The notes: generated from the sequence alone by a model not told the origin. DNA of 7,143 nt from an uncultured Candidatus Melainabacteria bacterium (GCA_934675225.1 CAKUQA010000062.1:1-7143); one strand, 5' to 3'; numbered from the stretch's first letter, positions 1 through 6,219 are shown. Program-made: numbers and translations.

Positions 1-128
1 GAAACGGATATGCAGCTTTTATTAATTCCTGATTGGAAAATTGTTTTATCGATAACGTTGGCTAAAACAGAATTTTGTACAACAAAAACAGTTAATAAAC
101 AAATAAATGTTTTTAATAAATTTTTCAT
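1..128 (-). CDS. Secreted protein, 5' end only (possible D-Ala-D-Ala carboxypeptidase)
   Basis: This is the first 42 codons of a minus-strand gene that runs off the left edge of the window. The ATG (126-128) overlaps the TGA stop of the upstream amidohydrolase as ATGA, which favours translational coupling. The start of the protein is a classical Sec signal peptide: MKNLLK, a hydrophobic core (residues about 7-17), and a type I cleavage site V-L-A after residue 23. There is no lipobox. A GAGG motif lies 10 bases before the ATG. The visible mature part reads NVIDKTIFQSGINKSCISV. A short helix followed by 'n.isvsv' resembles the start of S13-family D-alanyl-D-alanine carboxypeptidases (DacB/PBP4 type), but the catalytic SxxK region is outside the window, so this identity is only a guess. 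That the gene encodes an exported protein is well supported. Confidence 0.72.
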   Translation of the reverse strand, partial: MKNLLKTFICLLTVFVVQNSVLANVIDKTIFQSGINKSCISV

Positions 129-946
129 ACTCTTTTAACCTCGTAAGTTTCTCTTATATCATTCATACAAGTACATTTTTCTCTAAATTCATACATTGGT
201 TTAAAGTCCAAAATAGCATTCATAGCACCTTCTTTTTGGTCTTTGATTTCTGAAACTGTGTCACCTTTATAGTCTATAATTCTGGAATGACCTATATTCC
301 ATTCTCCATCTTCTATATAACCGGATTGAGTTAATGCAACCATATATGTTTGGTTTTCTACGGCTCTGCATCTTGTCATGCATTCCCATGGAATAGGTTT
401 TTTAAGCCCCCAAGCCGCACAATTCACCAATAAATCAGCTCCTGCTTTTCTATAAGCTCTGTATATTTCAGGAAATCTAATGTCATAACAGATGGTTAAA
501 CCTGTTTTTACACCTTCAATATCTACCATAACAGGAGTTTCTCCAACATCAACGTATGTTCCTTCATCACTTCCGTAATAAGAGAACAAGTGGTTCTTTG
601 AATACGTAGCAATTAGTTCTCCATGCCTGTTTAGAACCGGGCAGGTGTTGTAATAACGGTTATCTGTTTTGGTAATGAAACTTCCTCCTATTACCCAACA
701 GTTGTAATCTCTTGCAATATTTGATAACAGCTCAATTGTCTCGCTTGTTTGAATTTCTTCGGCAGAGTCTCTGAAATGTTTTGGAGACCAACCGACTGTC
801 CAAACTTCCGGTAGTACAATAATATCTGTCGTTTCTTTGATATCCCTTTTAATTAATTTTACAGCTTTTTGAAAATTAGCTTTTTTGTTTGCTATTTCTG
901 AATTCATTTGAATTGCAGAAATATTTATTTTCTTTTCTTTTGCCAT
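125..946 (-). CDS. Carbon-nitrogen hydrolase (nitrilase superfamily, omega-amidase/Nit2-like)
   Basis: A complete 273-residue cytoplasmic amidohydrolase of the nitrilase superfamily, which hydrolyses C-N bonds of amides or carbamoyl groups through a Cys-Glu-Lys site. The catalytic residues are visible: Glu47 in VLPEVWTVGW, Lys117 in YSKNHLF and Cys153 in LTICYDIRFPE. The second conserved Glu128 is in GSDEGTY. The ICYDIRFPE nucleophile block and the length are typical of the Nit2/YafV omega-amidase and amidase-like branches. These repair or salvage alpha-ketoglutaramate-type amides, but the true substrate cannot be read from the sequence. The first ATG is kept because the KINISAIQMNS beta-strand that opens this fold needs it. 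Its ribosome site is poor: GAGG lies 16 bases upstream with an A-run between. The start overlaps the end of the acyltransferase by 22 bases and the stop overlaps the next start, so all three are probably one operon. No signal peptide is seen. Confidence 0.9.
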   Translation of the reverse strand: MAKEKKINISAIQMNSEIANKKANFQKAVKLIKRDIKETTDIIVLPEVWTVGWSPKHFRDSAEEIQTSETIELLSNIARDYNCWVIGGSFITKTDNRYYNTCPVLNRHGELIATYSKNHLFSYYGSDEGTYVDVGETPVMVDIEGVKTGLTICYDIRFPEIYRAYRKAGADLLVNCAAWGLKKPIPWECMTRCRAVENQTYMVALTQSGYIEDGEWNIGHSRIIDYKGDTVSEIKDQKEGAMNAILDFKPMYEFREKCTCMNDIRETYEVKRV

Positions 947-1608
947 TTTTTTTGTTTTTTAGCCTCGTTATAAATTTCAGGCGCAATTTTTTCCAAGTTA
1001 AGAAGTTGATTTTTTATTTCATCTCTATATTTGGCAAGTTCTTCACTGGTAGCGTCAGGTTTTACATAAATTGGGTTTCCATATATATTTAAAATTTTGC
1101 AATCTCCAAATGGAGTTTTCATTTTGTCCCAAGAAGGAAGGTTAATAAAAGTTTTTTGTGGAGAAAACCAATGAGCCGGAATAATAGGTGCTCCAGACAT
1201 TTGTGCAAGTTTTATCGCTCCATTTTTAACTTTATGTAAAGGACCACTTGGTCCATCAACCATAATTCCGACACATTCTCCGTCTTTTAGGCGATGATAC
1301 ATTTGCATAGTCGATTCAACAGCCCCTTTTTTACCTGAAGAACCTCTTACAACTCGAAACCCCCATTTTTCAACAGCTCTTGCAACAATTTCTCCATCAA
1401 TTGAATTGCTTATTAAAATACTGAGATGTGCTTTATCTTCAATTCCGTGAACTAAAAATTGGTTTGCATGCCACATTACGTAGATACAAGGGGAAATATT
1501 CGGATTGTTGTGTTCATAAATATGAGTAAAATTTTCTTGTAAACGCATCATAGAATAGGCAACATCCGCAAAAAAGTTCATATTTTTATTGTTAATTAAT
1601 CTTACCAT
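925..1608 (-). CDS. DUF374 family lysophospholipid/LPS acyltransferase
   Basis: A 227-residue protein of the DUF374 branch of the LPLAT acyltransferases, which are thought to acylate lipid A/LPS or lysophospholipids at the inner membrane. Motifs seen (numbered from this start): WHAN at 46-49 in place of the HX4D-type first block, ISNSIDGEIV (66-75), GFRVVRGSSGKKG (83-95), the MVDGPSGP block (116-123) and GAPIIPAHWF (139-148). The C-terminus is Lys-rich (KKQKKWQKKRK), as in proteins that sit on acidic membranes. The frame is open to another ATG at 1666-1668, adding 20 residues. I chose 1606-1608 because a TGTTATAAT promoter element lies between the two and the extra residues (Cys/His/Asn-rich) do not look like family sequence. 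ATG 1579-1581 is a second alternative. It is the first gene of the left operon and diverges from tig. The acceptor lipid is unknown. Confidence 0.86.
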   Translation of the reverse strand: MVRLINNKNMNFFADVAYSMMRLQENFTHIYEHNNPNISPCIYVMWHANQFLVHGIEDKAHLSILISNSIDGEIVARAVEKWGFRVVRGSSGKKGAVESTMQMYHRLKDGECVGIMVDGPSGPLHKVKNGAIKLAQMSGAPIIPAHWFSPQKTFINLPSWDKMKTPFGDCKILNIYGNPIYVKPDATSEELAKYRDEIKNQLLNLEKIAPEIYNEAKKQKKWQKKRK

Positions 1609-1614
1609 GCTCTG

Positions 1615-1623
1615 ATTATAACA
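1615..1623 (-). promoter_or_regulatory. Extended -10 promoter for the acyltransferase-amidohydrolase operon
   Basis: Read on the minus strand, this is TGTTATAAT: a perfect TATAAT with the TGn extension. No good -35 hexamer is found 16-18 bases upstream, which is usual for extended -10 promoters. A start site seven bases past the hexamer falls on the A of the ATG at 1608, so the mRNA would be leaderless or nearly so. Motif seen; activity inferred. Confidence 0.6.
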
Positions 1624-1630
1624 TGAAAAC

Positions 1631-1658
1631 TTGCACAAATTCTTTTTTGAGGTATGAT
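1631..1658 (+). promoter_or_regulatory. Probable tig promoter
   Basis: A -35-like TTGCAC (1631-1636; only TTG matches consensus) and a -10 TATGAT (1653-1658) are separated by 16 bases. The predicted start near 1665 gives a leader of about 35 bases carrying AAAGGA (1683-1688) and AAGG (1691-1694) before the tig ATG. The -10 region TATGATTATG is nearly the same as TATGATAATG in front of clpP, which strengthens the call. It lies back to back with the minus-strand promoter at 1615-1623. No CIRCE or CtsR-type heat-shock operator is visible. Confidence 0.5.
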
Positions 1659-1699
1659 TATGGCACATGTATTAATATATATAAAGGAAAAAGGTAAAA

Positions 1700-2992
1700 A
1701 TGAAAGTAACTTTAGAAAAAGAAAAAGAAAATGTTGTAAAATTAGATATTACAATTCCTGCAAAAGATGCTGCTGATGCATACAATAAGGCAGTAAGCAC
1801 TATTTCAAAATATGTGAATATTGATGGTTTTAGAAAAGGAAAAGCTCCTCGTGCTGTTGTAGAAAGACATGTTGGTACTGAAAGAATTAAGCAGGAAGCT
1901 ATTGAAAATTTAATGCCAAAAGCTATTAACCAAGCTGTTGTTGATAACAATCTTGATTTAATTGCTCAACCATATATTACAAATTATAATTTCAATGTTG
2001 GTGAAGATTTAACTGTTACCGCTAAAGCAGAACTTAGACCTGAAGTTACTTTGGGCCAATATAAAGGTTTAACTTTAGAAGTTAAAGATTCTCCGGTAGA
2101 AGAAGATGCAATGCAAAAATCTATTGACAGACTTTTGGAACAACACAGCTCTCAAGAAACAGTAATTGATAGACCGACCAAAGAAACTGATATTGCTGTT
2201 ATTGATTTCGAAGGAACTGCAAATGGTGAAAAAATCGTTGGTGGAGATGCTAAAAATTATCCGTTGGATTTAGCTCACTCAAACTTTATTCCGGGGTTTG
2301 CAGAGCAGTTAGTCGGCAAAAATTTAAATGATGAATTTGATATTAAGGTTAATTTCCCTGAAGATTATCATGATGAAAAATTAAAAGGTCAACCGGCTAC
2401 ATTTAAAATTAAAATAAATGAAATTAAAGAAAAGAAATTACCTGAATTGAATGATGAATTCGCGCAAAAAGTAGGGTCTTTCAAAAATGTTGATGAATTG
2501 AAAGCAGATATTCAGAAATATTTGGACTCTCAACGTGAAAGAACAAATAAAATGAATTCTGAAAATGAAGTATTTAAAACTGTTATTGATGCCGCAAAGG
2601 TAGATATTCCTCAATCAATGGTTGATAGAGAAGCAAATTCTTTGAGAGAAGAATATAAGCAAAGACTTGCTGCTCAAGGTATCAATTGGGATGCTTTAGT
2701 AAAAGCTCAAGGTGAAGATCAATTATTGAAGAACTTGGATGAAGATGCTTTGATTAGAATTAAAAACTCTTTAGTAATTGATAAAATTGCGAAAGAAGAA
2801 AATATAAAGCTTGAACAGAAAGATTTGGAAGCAAAATTTGCTCAGTTGGGAGCTGCTTATGGTTTGAAACCTCAAGATTTGATTAAACAGCTTGGACAAA
2901 ACCCTGAAATCTTAGCTTCTATTTCTCAACAAGCTATGAATGACAAAGTAAAAGAATTTTTGATGGATAACAATAAAGTTGAAATCAAATAG
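1700..2992 (+). CDS. tig: Trigger factor (ribosome-associated chaperone/peptidyl-prolyl isomerase)
   Basis: A complete 430-residue trigger factor, close to the usual family length (about 430). It docks at the ribosomal exit tunnel and shields nascent chains, with prolyl isomerase activity. Domains in order: an N-terminal ribosome-binding domain (about 1-115) with the signature GFRKGKAPR at 43-51; an FKBP-type isomerase domain (about 155-245), recognisable from DIAVIDFEGTANGEKI and the NFIPGFAEQLVG stretch (195-206); and a helical, charged C-terminal chaperone domain (about 250-430). The start is supported by the typical MKVTLEKEKENVVKLDI opening and AAGG five bases upstream. It is the first gene of the plus-strand proteostasis cluster. 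A hairpin after its stop and a separate promoter mean that clpP may be transcribed mostly on its own. Nothing looks damaged. Confidence 0.97.
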   Translation: MKVTLEKEKENVVKLDITIPAKDAADAYNKAVSTISKYVNIDGFRKGKAPRAVVERHVGTERIKQEAIENLMPKAINQAVVDNNLDLIAQPYITNYNFNVGEDLTVTAKAELRPEVTLGQYKGLTLEVKDSPVEEDAMQKSIDRLLEQHSSQETVIDRPTKETDIAVIDFEGTANGEKIVGGDAKNYPLDLAHSNFIPGFAEQLVGKNLNDEFDIKVNFPEDYHDEKLKGQPATFKIKINEIKEKKLPELNDEFAQKVGSFKNVDELKADIQKYLDSQRERTNKMNSENEVFKTVIDAAKVDIPQSMVDREANSLREEYKQRLAAQGINWDALVKAQGEDQLLKNLDEDALIRIKNSLVIDKIAKEENIKLEQKDLEAKFAQLGAAYGLKPQDLIKQLGQNPEILASISQQAMNDKVKEFLMDNNKVEIK

Positions 2993-3017
2993 TTAATAAA
3001 CTGTTAAAAAATAATAT

Positions 3018-3050
3018 ATGTGCCGTATTTACTACGGCACATTATTTGAT
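3018..3050 (+). terminator. Intrinsic terminator/attenuating hairpin after tig
   Basis: A perfect 10-base-pair stem (ATGTGCCGTA, 3018-3027, with TACGGCACAT, 3033-3042) closes a five-base loop (TTTAC). It lies 25 bases after the tig stop. The following tract TATTTGATT is T-rich but interrupted by A and G, so termination may be partial and allow some read-through into clpP. Confidence 0.72.
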
Positions 3051-3074
3051 TAATATGATAAAGAAATTTATGAT
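3046..3074 (+). promoter_or_regulatory. Probable clpP promoter
   Basis: TTGATT (3046-3051) and TATGAT (3069-3074) are spaced by 17 bases, the best sigma70-type pair in the window. The predicted start is near 3081, giving a leader of about 14 bases that still contains AAGGAG (3083-3088) six bases before the clpP ATG. A second TATGAT at 3054-3059 has no matching -35. The -35 overlaps the T-rich tail of the tig terminator. Confidence 0.6.
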
Positions 3075-3094
3075 AATGTTATAAGGAGAAAAAA

Positions 3095-3685
3095 ATGAGT
3101 TTTGTACCTGTAGTAGTAGAACAATCAAGCAGAGGAGAACGTTCGTTCGATATTTTTTCAAGATTGTTGAGAGAAAGAATTATATTCTTAGGCACTCCAA
3201 TTGACGATATGGTTGCAAATTTGGTTGTGGCTCAATTATTGTTATTGGATAGTGAAAATCCTGAAAAAGATATTATGTTGTATATTAATAGCCCAGGAGG
3301 TTCTGTTACTGCCGGATTTGCTATTTATGATACAATGCAGCATATTAGAGCGGATGTTTCAACTATTTGTTTAGGTCAAGCTGCTTCAATGGGTGCTTTC
3401 TTGTTGTCATCAGGTACTAAAGGTAAGAGAATGGCTTTGCCGCACTCAAGAGTTCTTATTCACCAACCTTTAGGTGGTGCGCAAGGTCAAGCTACTGATA
3501 TTGAAATTCAAGCTGCAGAAATTATTAGAATTAAGAAATCATTAAATGAGATTTTGGCTTCTAATACAGGTCAGTCTATTAAGAAAATTGAAAAAGATAC
3601 TGATAGAGATTATATTATGACTCCTGCTGAGGCTTTAGAGTATGGTATGATTGATAAAGTTGTATCAAGAGATGCTATTAAGTAA
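3095..3685 (+). CDS. clpP: ATP-dependent Clp protease proteolytic subunit ClpP
   Basis: A complete 196-residue ClpP serine peptidase, which forms two stacked heptamer rings and degrades proteins fed in by ClpX or another Clp ATPase. The catalytic triad is intact: Ser98 in [11 protein letters not shown], His123 in VLIHQPLGG and Asp172 in DTDRDYIMT. The numbering equals that of Bacillus/Staphylococcus ClpP, so there is no long propeptide. The N-terminal axial loop ([17 protein letters not shown]), the [12 protein letters not shown] oxyanion-hole strand and the glycine-rich handle region ([15 protein letters not shown], 126-140) are all present. The start is supported by AAGGAG six bases upstream. 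It is followed after only 14 bases by the double zinc-domain gene and then clpX, so the three are almost certainly co-transcribed. Confidence 0.98.
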   Translation: MSFVPVVVEQSSRGERSFDIFSRLLRERIIFLGTPIDDMVANLVVAQLLLLDSENPEKDIMLYINSPGGSVTAGFAIYDTMQHIRADVSTICLGQAASMGAFLLSSGTKGKRMALPHSRVLIHQPLGGAQGQATDIEIQAAEIIRIKKSLNEILASNTGQSIKKIEKDTDRDYIMTPAEALEYGMIDKVVSRDAIK

Positions 3686-3692
3686 AAAGGAG
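3684..3692 (+). promoter_or_regulatory. Strong ribosome binding site that sets a TTG start
   Basis: AAAAAGGAG overlaps the last two bases of the clpP stop codon and lies seven bases before the TTG at 3700. It decides the start of the next gene, which has no ATG before its first zinc domain. A nearer TTG at 3695 runs straight into a stop codon. This is a better ribosome site than that of the downstream clpX. Confidence 0.75.
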
Positions 3693-3699
3693 CTTTGAA

Positions 3700-3972
3700 T
3701 TGACGGGTGAAGATTTAAAATGTTCATTTTGCAATAAGCAACAAGCTCAAGTAAAAAAGTTAATAAAAGGACTTGAAGCGAATATTTGTGATGAATGTGT
3801 AAATCATTTTACTGTATCAGTTGAAAGACCAATGAAAATTTTTGATGGTTACAAATCTAAATGCTCTTTTTGCGGAAGAACGCAGAGAAATGAAAACGAT
3901 ATTTTTTATGAAAAAAATGGTGTATATATTTGTTATGAGTGCTTAGATTTGTGTCGTCAAATATTAGAGTAA
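3700..3972 (+). CDS. Tandem ClpX-type C4 zinc-finger protein between clpP and clpX
   Basis: A 90-residue protein made of two ClpX N-terminal-type zinc-binding domains (zf-C4_ClpX) and no AAA+ module. The first has Cys8, Cys11, Cys30 and Cys33 (CSFC...CDEC); the second has Cys55, Cys58, Cys78 and Cys81 (CSFC...CYEC), plus Cys85 matching the extra LC of ClpX. The first domain is 22/29 residues identical to that of the adjacent ClpX. The second instead keeps the ClpX-like tail ([15 protein letters not shown] against [15 protein letters not shown]). The start is TTG with a strong ribosome site. Gaps are 14 bases from clpP and 22 to clpX, so it belongs to their operon. In known ClpX this domain dimerises and binds adaptors and some substrates (SspB, UmuD, lambda O). 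It is inferred that this protein pairs with or mimics the ClpX N-domain as an adaptor, competitor or regulator. It has no ATPase or ClpP-docking loop and cannot unfold substrates. It is not a frameshifted clpX, since the ClpX downstream is whole. Confidence 0.9.
   Translation: MTGEDLKCSFCNKQQAQVKKLIKGLEANICDECVNHFTVSVERPMKIFDGYKSKCSFCGRTQRNENDIFYEKNGVYICYECLDLCRQILE
3715..3801 (+). repeat. Diverged direct repeat of the ClpX zinc-domain coding region (copy 1; copy 2 at 4019-4105)
   Basis: These 87 bases align without gaps to 4019-4105 at the start of clpX, with 63/87 bases identical by hand count, including an 18-base identical run at the end (3784-3801 and 4088-4105). Many differences are third-codon changes, so the repeat is held by protein-level selection. 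It is best explained as duplication of the clpX N-terminal exon-like segment rather than a mobile repeat. Confidence 0.8.
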
Positions 3973-3994
3973 AATAAATAAAGAAAGTTATATT

Positions 3995-5305
3995 ATGCCA
4001 AAACATGATGATAGTAGATTGAAATGTTCATTCTGTGGAAAGTCGCAGGATCAGGTGAAAAAATTAATAGCCGGTCCTGAGGTTTACATTTGTGATGAAT
4101 GTGTAGAACTTTGTAATCAAATTCTTGATGAAGAATTTTTTGAAAACAAAGATAAAGATGGTAATGAGGGTGATGAAGCTTCTATAAGTGAAAAACCTAT
4201 TCCAAAACCACATGAAATTAAAGCTTATCTTGATGAATATATTGTTGGTCAGGATGATGCTAAAAAGGTTTTGTCGGTTGCTGTCTATAACCATTATAAA
4301 CGTCTTAAACATAACAAAGAAGCAGATGCTAAAGATGCGGTTGAAATTCAAAAGTCAAACATTTTACTTGTTGGGCCTACCGGGTCAGGTAAAACTTTGT
4401 TGGCTCAGACTTTGGCTAAGATGTTGGATGTTCCGTTTGCGGTTGCAGATGCTACAACCTTGACTGAGGCGGGTTATGTCGGAGATGATGTTGAAAATAT
4501 TTTGTTGAGACTTTATCAAAATGCTGAATTTGATTCTGCAAAGGCTGAACGAGGAATTATATATATTGATGAGATTGATAAAATCTCCAGAAAATCTGAA
4601 AATACTTCCATAACTCGAGATGTATCAGGTGAAGGTGTTCAGCAAGCATTGTTGAAAATGATAGAAGGGACAGTTGCTCATGTTCCTCCTCAAGGTGGTA
4701 GAAAACATCCGCACCAAGAATTTATTGAAATTGATACAAAAAACATTTTGTTTATTGTAGGTGGTGCGTTTGTCGGATTGGATAAAATTGTTGAGCACAG
4801 AGCTGGTGAAGGAACTTCTGTCGGATTTGGCGCTAAGGCTTCTATGACGCAAGTTGAAAAAGAAGCAGCGGCTGCTAAAATGTTGAAGAAATTGCAACCG
4901 GAAGATTTGTTAAAATTCGGATTAATTCCTGAATTTATTGGTCGTGTTCCTGTATATGCAGTTTTAGATCAGTTGAATGAAAAAACATTGAAAATGATTT
5001 TAACAGAACCTAAAAATGCTGTTGTAAAACAATATAAATGTTTGTTGGAAATGGACGGAGTTGACTTAGAATTTGAGCCTGAAGCTATTGATTTAATTGC
5101 TCAAGAGGCTATCAAGCGTAAGACCGGTGCAAGAGCGCTTCGTTCAATTGTTGAAGAAATCATGCTTGATGTTATGTATGATGTTCCAACAAAAAATGAT
5201 ATCAAAAAATTTGTTGTTACTGCTGATATGGTGCGAAATCGCAAAAATGCAGAAGTAGTCCCTTTACCAACAAAGGATGAGAACAACAAAGAAATTAGTG
5301 CATAA
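3995..5305 (+). CDS. clpX: ATP-dependent Clp protease ATP-binding subunit ClpX
   Basis: A complete 436-residue AAA+ unfoldase that recognises tagged or damaged proteins and threads them into ClpP. The N-terminal zinc domain has Cys11, Cys14, Cys33 and Cys36. An acidic linker (about 44-66, [20 protein letters not shown]) follows. The AAA+ module has Walker A GPTGSGKT (127-134), pore-1 loop GYVG (160-163), Walker B IIYIDEID (188-195), the RKH loop (236-238), sensor-1 region [10 protein letters not shown] (250-259), arginine finger in PEFIGRVP (Arg317) and sensor-2 GARALR (378-383). The ClpP-docking loop is VGF (276-278) in place of the E. coli IGF, a conservative change. The start is the ATG just before the zinc domain; the ribosome site is weak (AAAGAAAG, seven bases away), so coupling to the preceding gene is possible. 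It is the last gene of the cluster, closed by a strong terminator that begins inside its final codons. Confidence 0.98.
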   Translation: MPKHDDSRLKCSFCGKSQDQVKKLIAGPEVYICDECVELCNQILDEEFFENKDKDGNEGDEASISEKPIPKPHEIKAYLDEYIVGQDDAKKVLSVAVYNHYKRLKHNKEADAKDAVEIQKSNILLVGPTGSGKTLLAQTLAKMLDVPFAVADATTLTEAGYVGDDVENILLRLYQNAEFDSAKAERGIIYIDEIDKISRKSENTSITRDVSGEGVQQALLKMIEGTVAHVPPQGGRKHPHQEFIEIDTKNILFIVGGAFVGLDKIVEHRAGEGTSVGFGAKASMTQVEKEAAAAKMLKKLQPEDLLKFGLIPEFIGRVPVYAVLDQLNEKTLKMILTEPKNAVVKQYKCLLEMDGVDLEFEPEAIDLIAQEAIKRKTGARALRSIVEEIMLDVMYDVPTKNDIKKFVVTADMVRNRKNAEVVPLPTKDENNKEISA

Positions 5306-5336
5306 AACAATGCCTCTTATGAGGCATTGTTTTATT
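5302..5336 (+). terminator. Strong intrinsic terminator at the end of clpX
   Basis: A perfect 15-base-pair stem (5302-5316 with 5321-5335) and a four-base loop (TTAT). The core CAATGCCTC/GAGGCATTG is flanked by an A-run on the left and TTTTATT on the right, so it should also work on the opposite strand. The clpX TAA stop (5303-5305) is inside the 5' arm. It closes the clpP-clpX transcript. Confidence 0.88.
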
Positions 5337-5350
5337 AAATAGGAGATTTT

Positions 5351-6172
5351 ATGTTAGTAGAGTTGGGTAATGATGAAAAAGTTTTAATAAAGTCAGAAAA
5401 GACATTAATGGATTTTTATGTATCCATTTTATCTCTTGTGTTTTTTTCTTTAATTTTTATTTTGGATTTTGATATTATATCATTATATGATTTTTTCATT
5501 AAGTTTATTTTAGCTCCAATTCTTTGGTTATTTATTCTATTTTTATTTTTTTTAGGGTATGATTATTCTTTTAATAGTTCTGTGTATTTAACAAATAAAA
5601 GATTTGTATTTTGTAAAAAAAATAAAATGGAAAGCGTAAATTTCAGAGATGTTTCTGGTATATCTTGTCAAAATAATTGGTTTATTATAAAAAGTGCTTC
5701 TGGGAAAAAACATCGTGCGATAGCCAAAAATGCCCCACTTATTGCTAGAGGATTTCTTGATATTTATCCTCAATTTAATCAACAGACAAAAGGAGAAAAT
5801 CCTGTTATATGGATTTTGATTGTATTAGCTATTATTGGTTTTAATAGGTATGGTCGCCCTTATCTAAAAAATACTCCGTCACCTTATGTCAAAATTTCTA
5901 CTGCTGATTATATGGCTAATATGCAAAATAAGATAAAACGTAATTGGCAATCTAATTTATGTGCTGCAGGAGAAGAAATAGTTGTAAGTTATTCAATATT
6001 TGAAGATGGAAAAATTGCTAATATTCAAATTATTGAAAGTTCCGGGAATAGTAAACTTGATAAATCTTCAATAAGTGCTTTAGAACAGGCTTCTCCATTT
6101 TTGCCTTTACCTAAACAGTTGAAAAAAGAGAAGAATTCAATAGATGTAAAATTTACATTCCAGTGTAAGTAA
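5351..6172 (+). CDS. Membrane protein with bacterial PH-like module and TonB C-terminal domain
   Basis: A 273-residue three-helix membrane protein with an uncommon domain mix. Residues 1-19 (LGNDEKVLIKSEKT) precede two membrane helices (about 22-42 and 49-70). A domain follows (about 71-145) whose YLTNKRFVFCKKN start and VNFRDVSGI strand resemble bacterial PH (DUF304/YdbS-like) modules. A third helix (about 150-166, PVIWILIVLAIIGF) leads to a TonB C-terminal domain (about 185-271), recognisable from MQNKIKRNWQ, EDGKIANIQIIESSGNSKLD and ASPFLPLP. The expected topology is PH part in the cytoplasm and TonB part in the periplasm. In TonB proper this last domain contacts outer-membrane receptors, but there is no proline-rich spacer and no exbB/exbD nearby, so energy transduction is doubtful. 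An envelope-linking or sensing role is possible. AGGAG lies five bases before the ATG. No clear promoter of its own is seen in the 15 bases after the clpX terminator. Confidence 0.82.
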   Translation: MLVELGNDEKVLIKSEKTLMDFYVSILSLVFFSLIFILDFDIISLYDFFIKFILAPILWLFILFLFFLGYDYSFNSSVYLTNKRFVFCKKNKMESVNFRDVSGISCQNNWFIIKSASGKKHRAIAKNAPLIARGFLDIYPQFNQQTKGENPVIWILIVLAIIGFNRYGRPYLKNTPSPYVKISTADYMANMQNKIKRNWQSNLCAAGEEIVVSYSIFEDGKIANIQIIESSGNSKLDKSSISALEQASPFLPLPKQLKKEKNSIDVKFTFQCK

Positions 6173-6175
6173 ATT

Positions 6176-6204
6176 TTAACATGTTTGTCAAAAGTTGGTA
6201 TTTA
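6176..6204 (+). promoter_or_regulatory. Tentative polA promoter
   Basis: TTAACA (6176-6181, 5/6 to the -35 consensus) and TATTTA (6199-6204, 3/6 to the -10) are spaced by 17 bases in the 47-base gap before polA. The -10 is weak, and TATGAG (6203-6208) or TTGTCA (6185-6190) do not form better pairs. No terminator separates the TonB-domain gene from polA, so read-through is equally possible. Confidence 0.25.
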
Positions 6205-6219
6205 TGAGAAAATAGTTTT

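Noticed and set aside
889..1092. Plus-strand open frame of 67 codons, hydrophobic
   Set aside because: It is antisense to the overlap of the amidohydrolase and acyltransferase genes, has no ribosome site, and its Phe/Leu richness is the complement of Lys/Glu-rich coding sequence.
1606..1668. Longer acyltransferase start at 1668
   Set aside because: There is no ribosome site before it, a perfect extended -10 lies within the added part, and the extra residues do not resemble the family.
1609..1699. Heat-shock operator (CIRCE or CtsR type) in front of tig, and likewise before clpP
   Set aside because: No TTAGCACTC-N9-GAGTGCTAA inverted repeat and no tandem GGTCAAA heptads are present in either upstream region.
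1672..1950. Minus-strand open frame antisense to the start of tig
   Set aside because: tig is beyond doubt on the other strand; the apparent membrane-like composition mirrors its Lys/Glu/Ala codons.
3700..3994. Zinc-domain gene as a broken 5' piece of clpX
   Set aside because: It contains two intact zinc domains with its own strong ribosome site and a clean stop, and the complete clpX follows with its own zinc domain.
4064..4351. Open frames on both strands inside clpX, and antisense frames at 4625-4897 and 5101-5310
   Set aside because: All overlap the complete clpX reading frame, carry no recognisable domain and have no start signals.
5588..5782. Minus-strand 64-codon frame inside the TonB-domain gene
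   Set aside because: It is a shadow of the sense gene, with no ribosome site or homology that I recognise.
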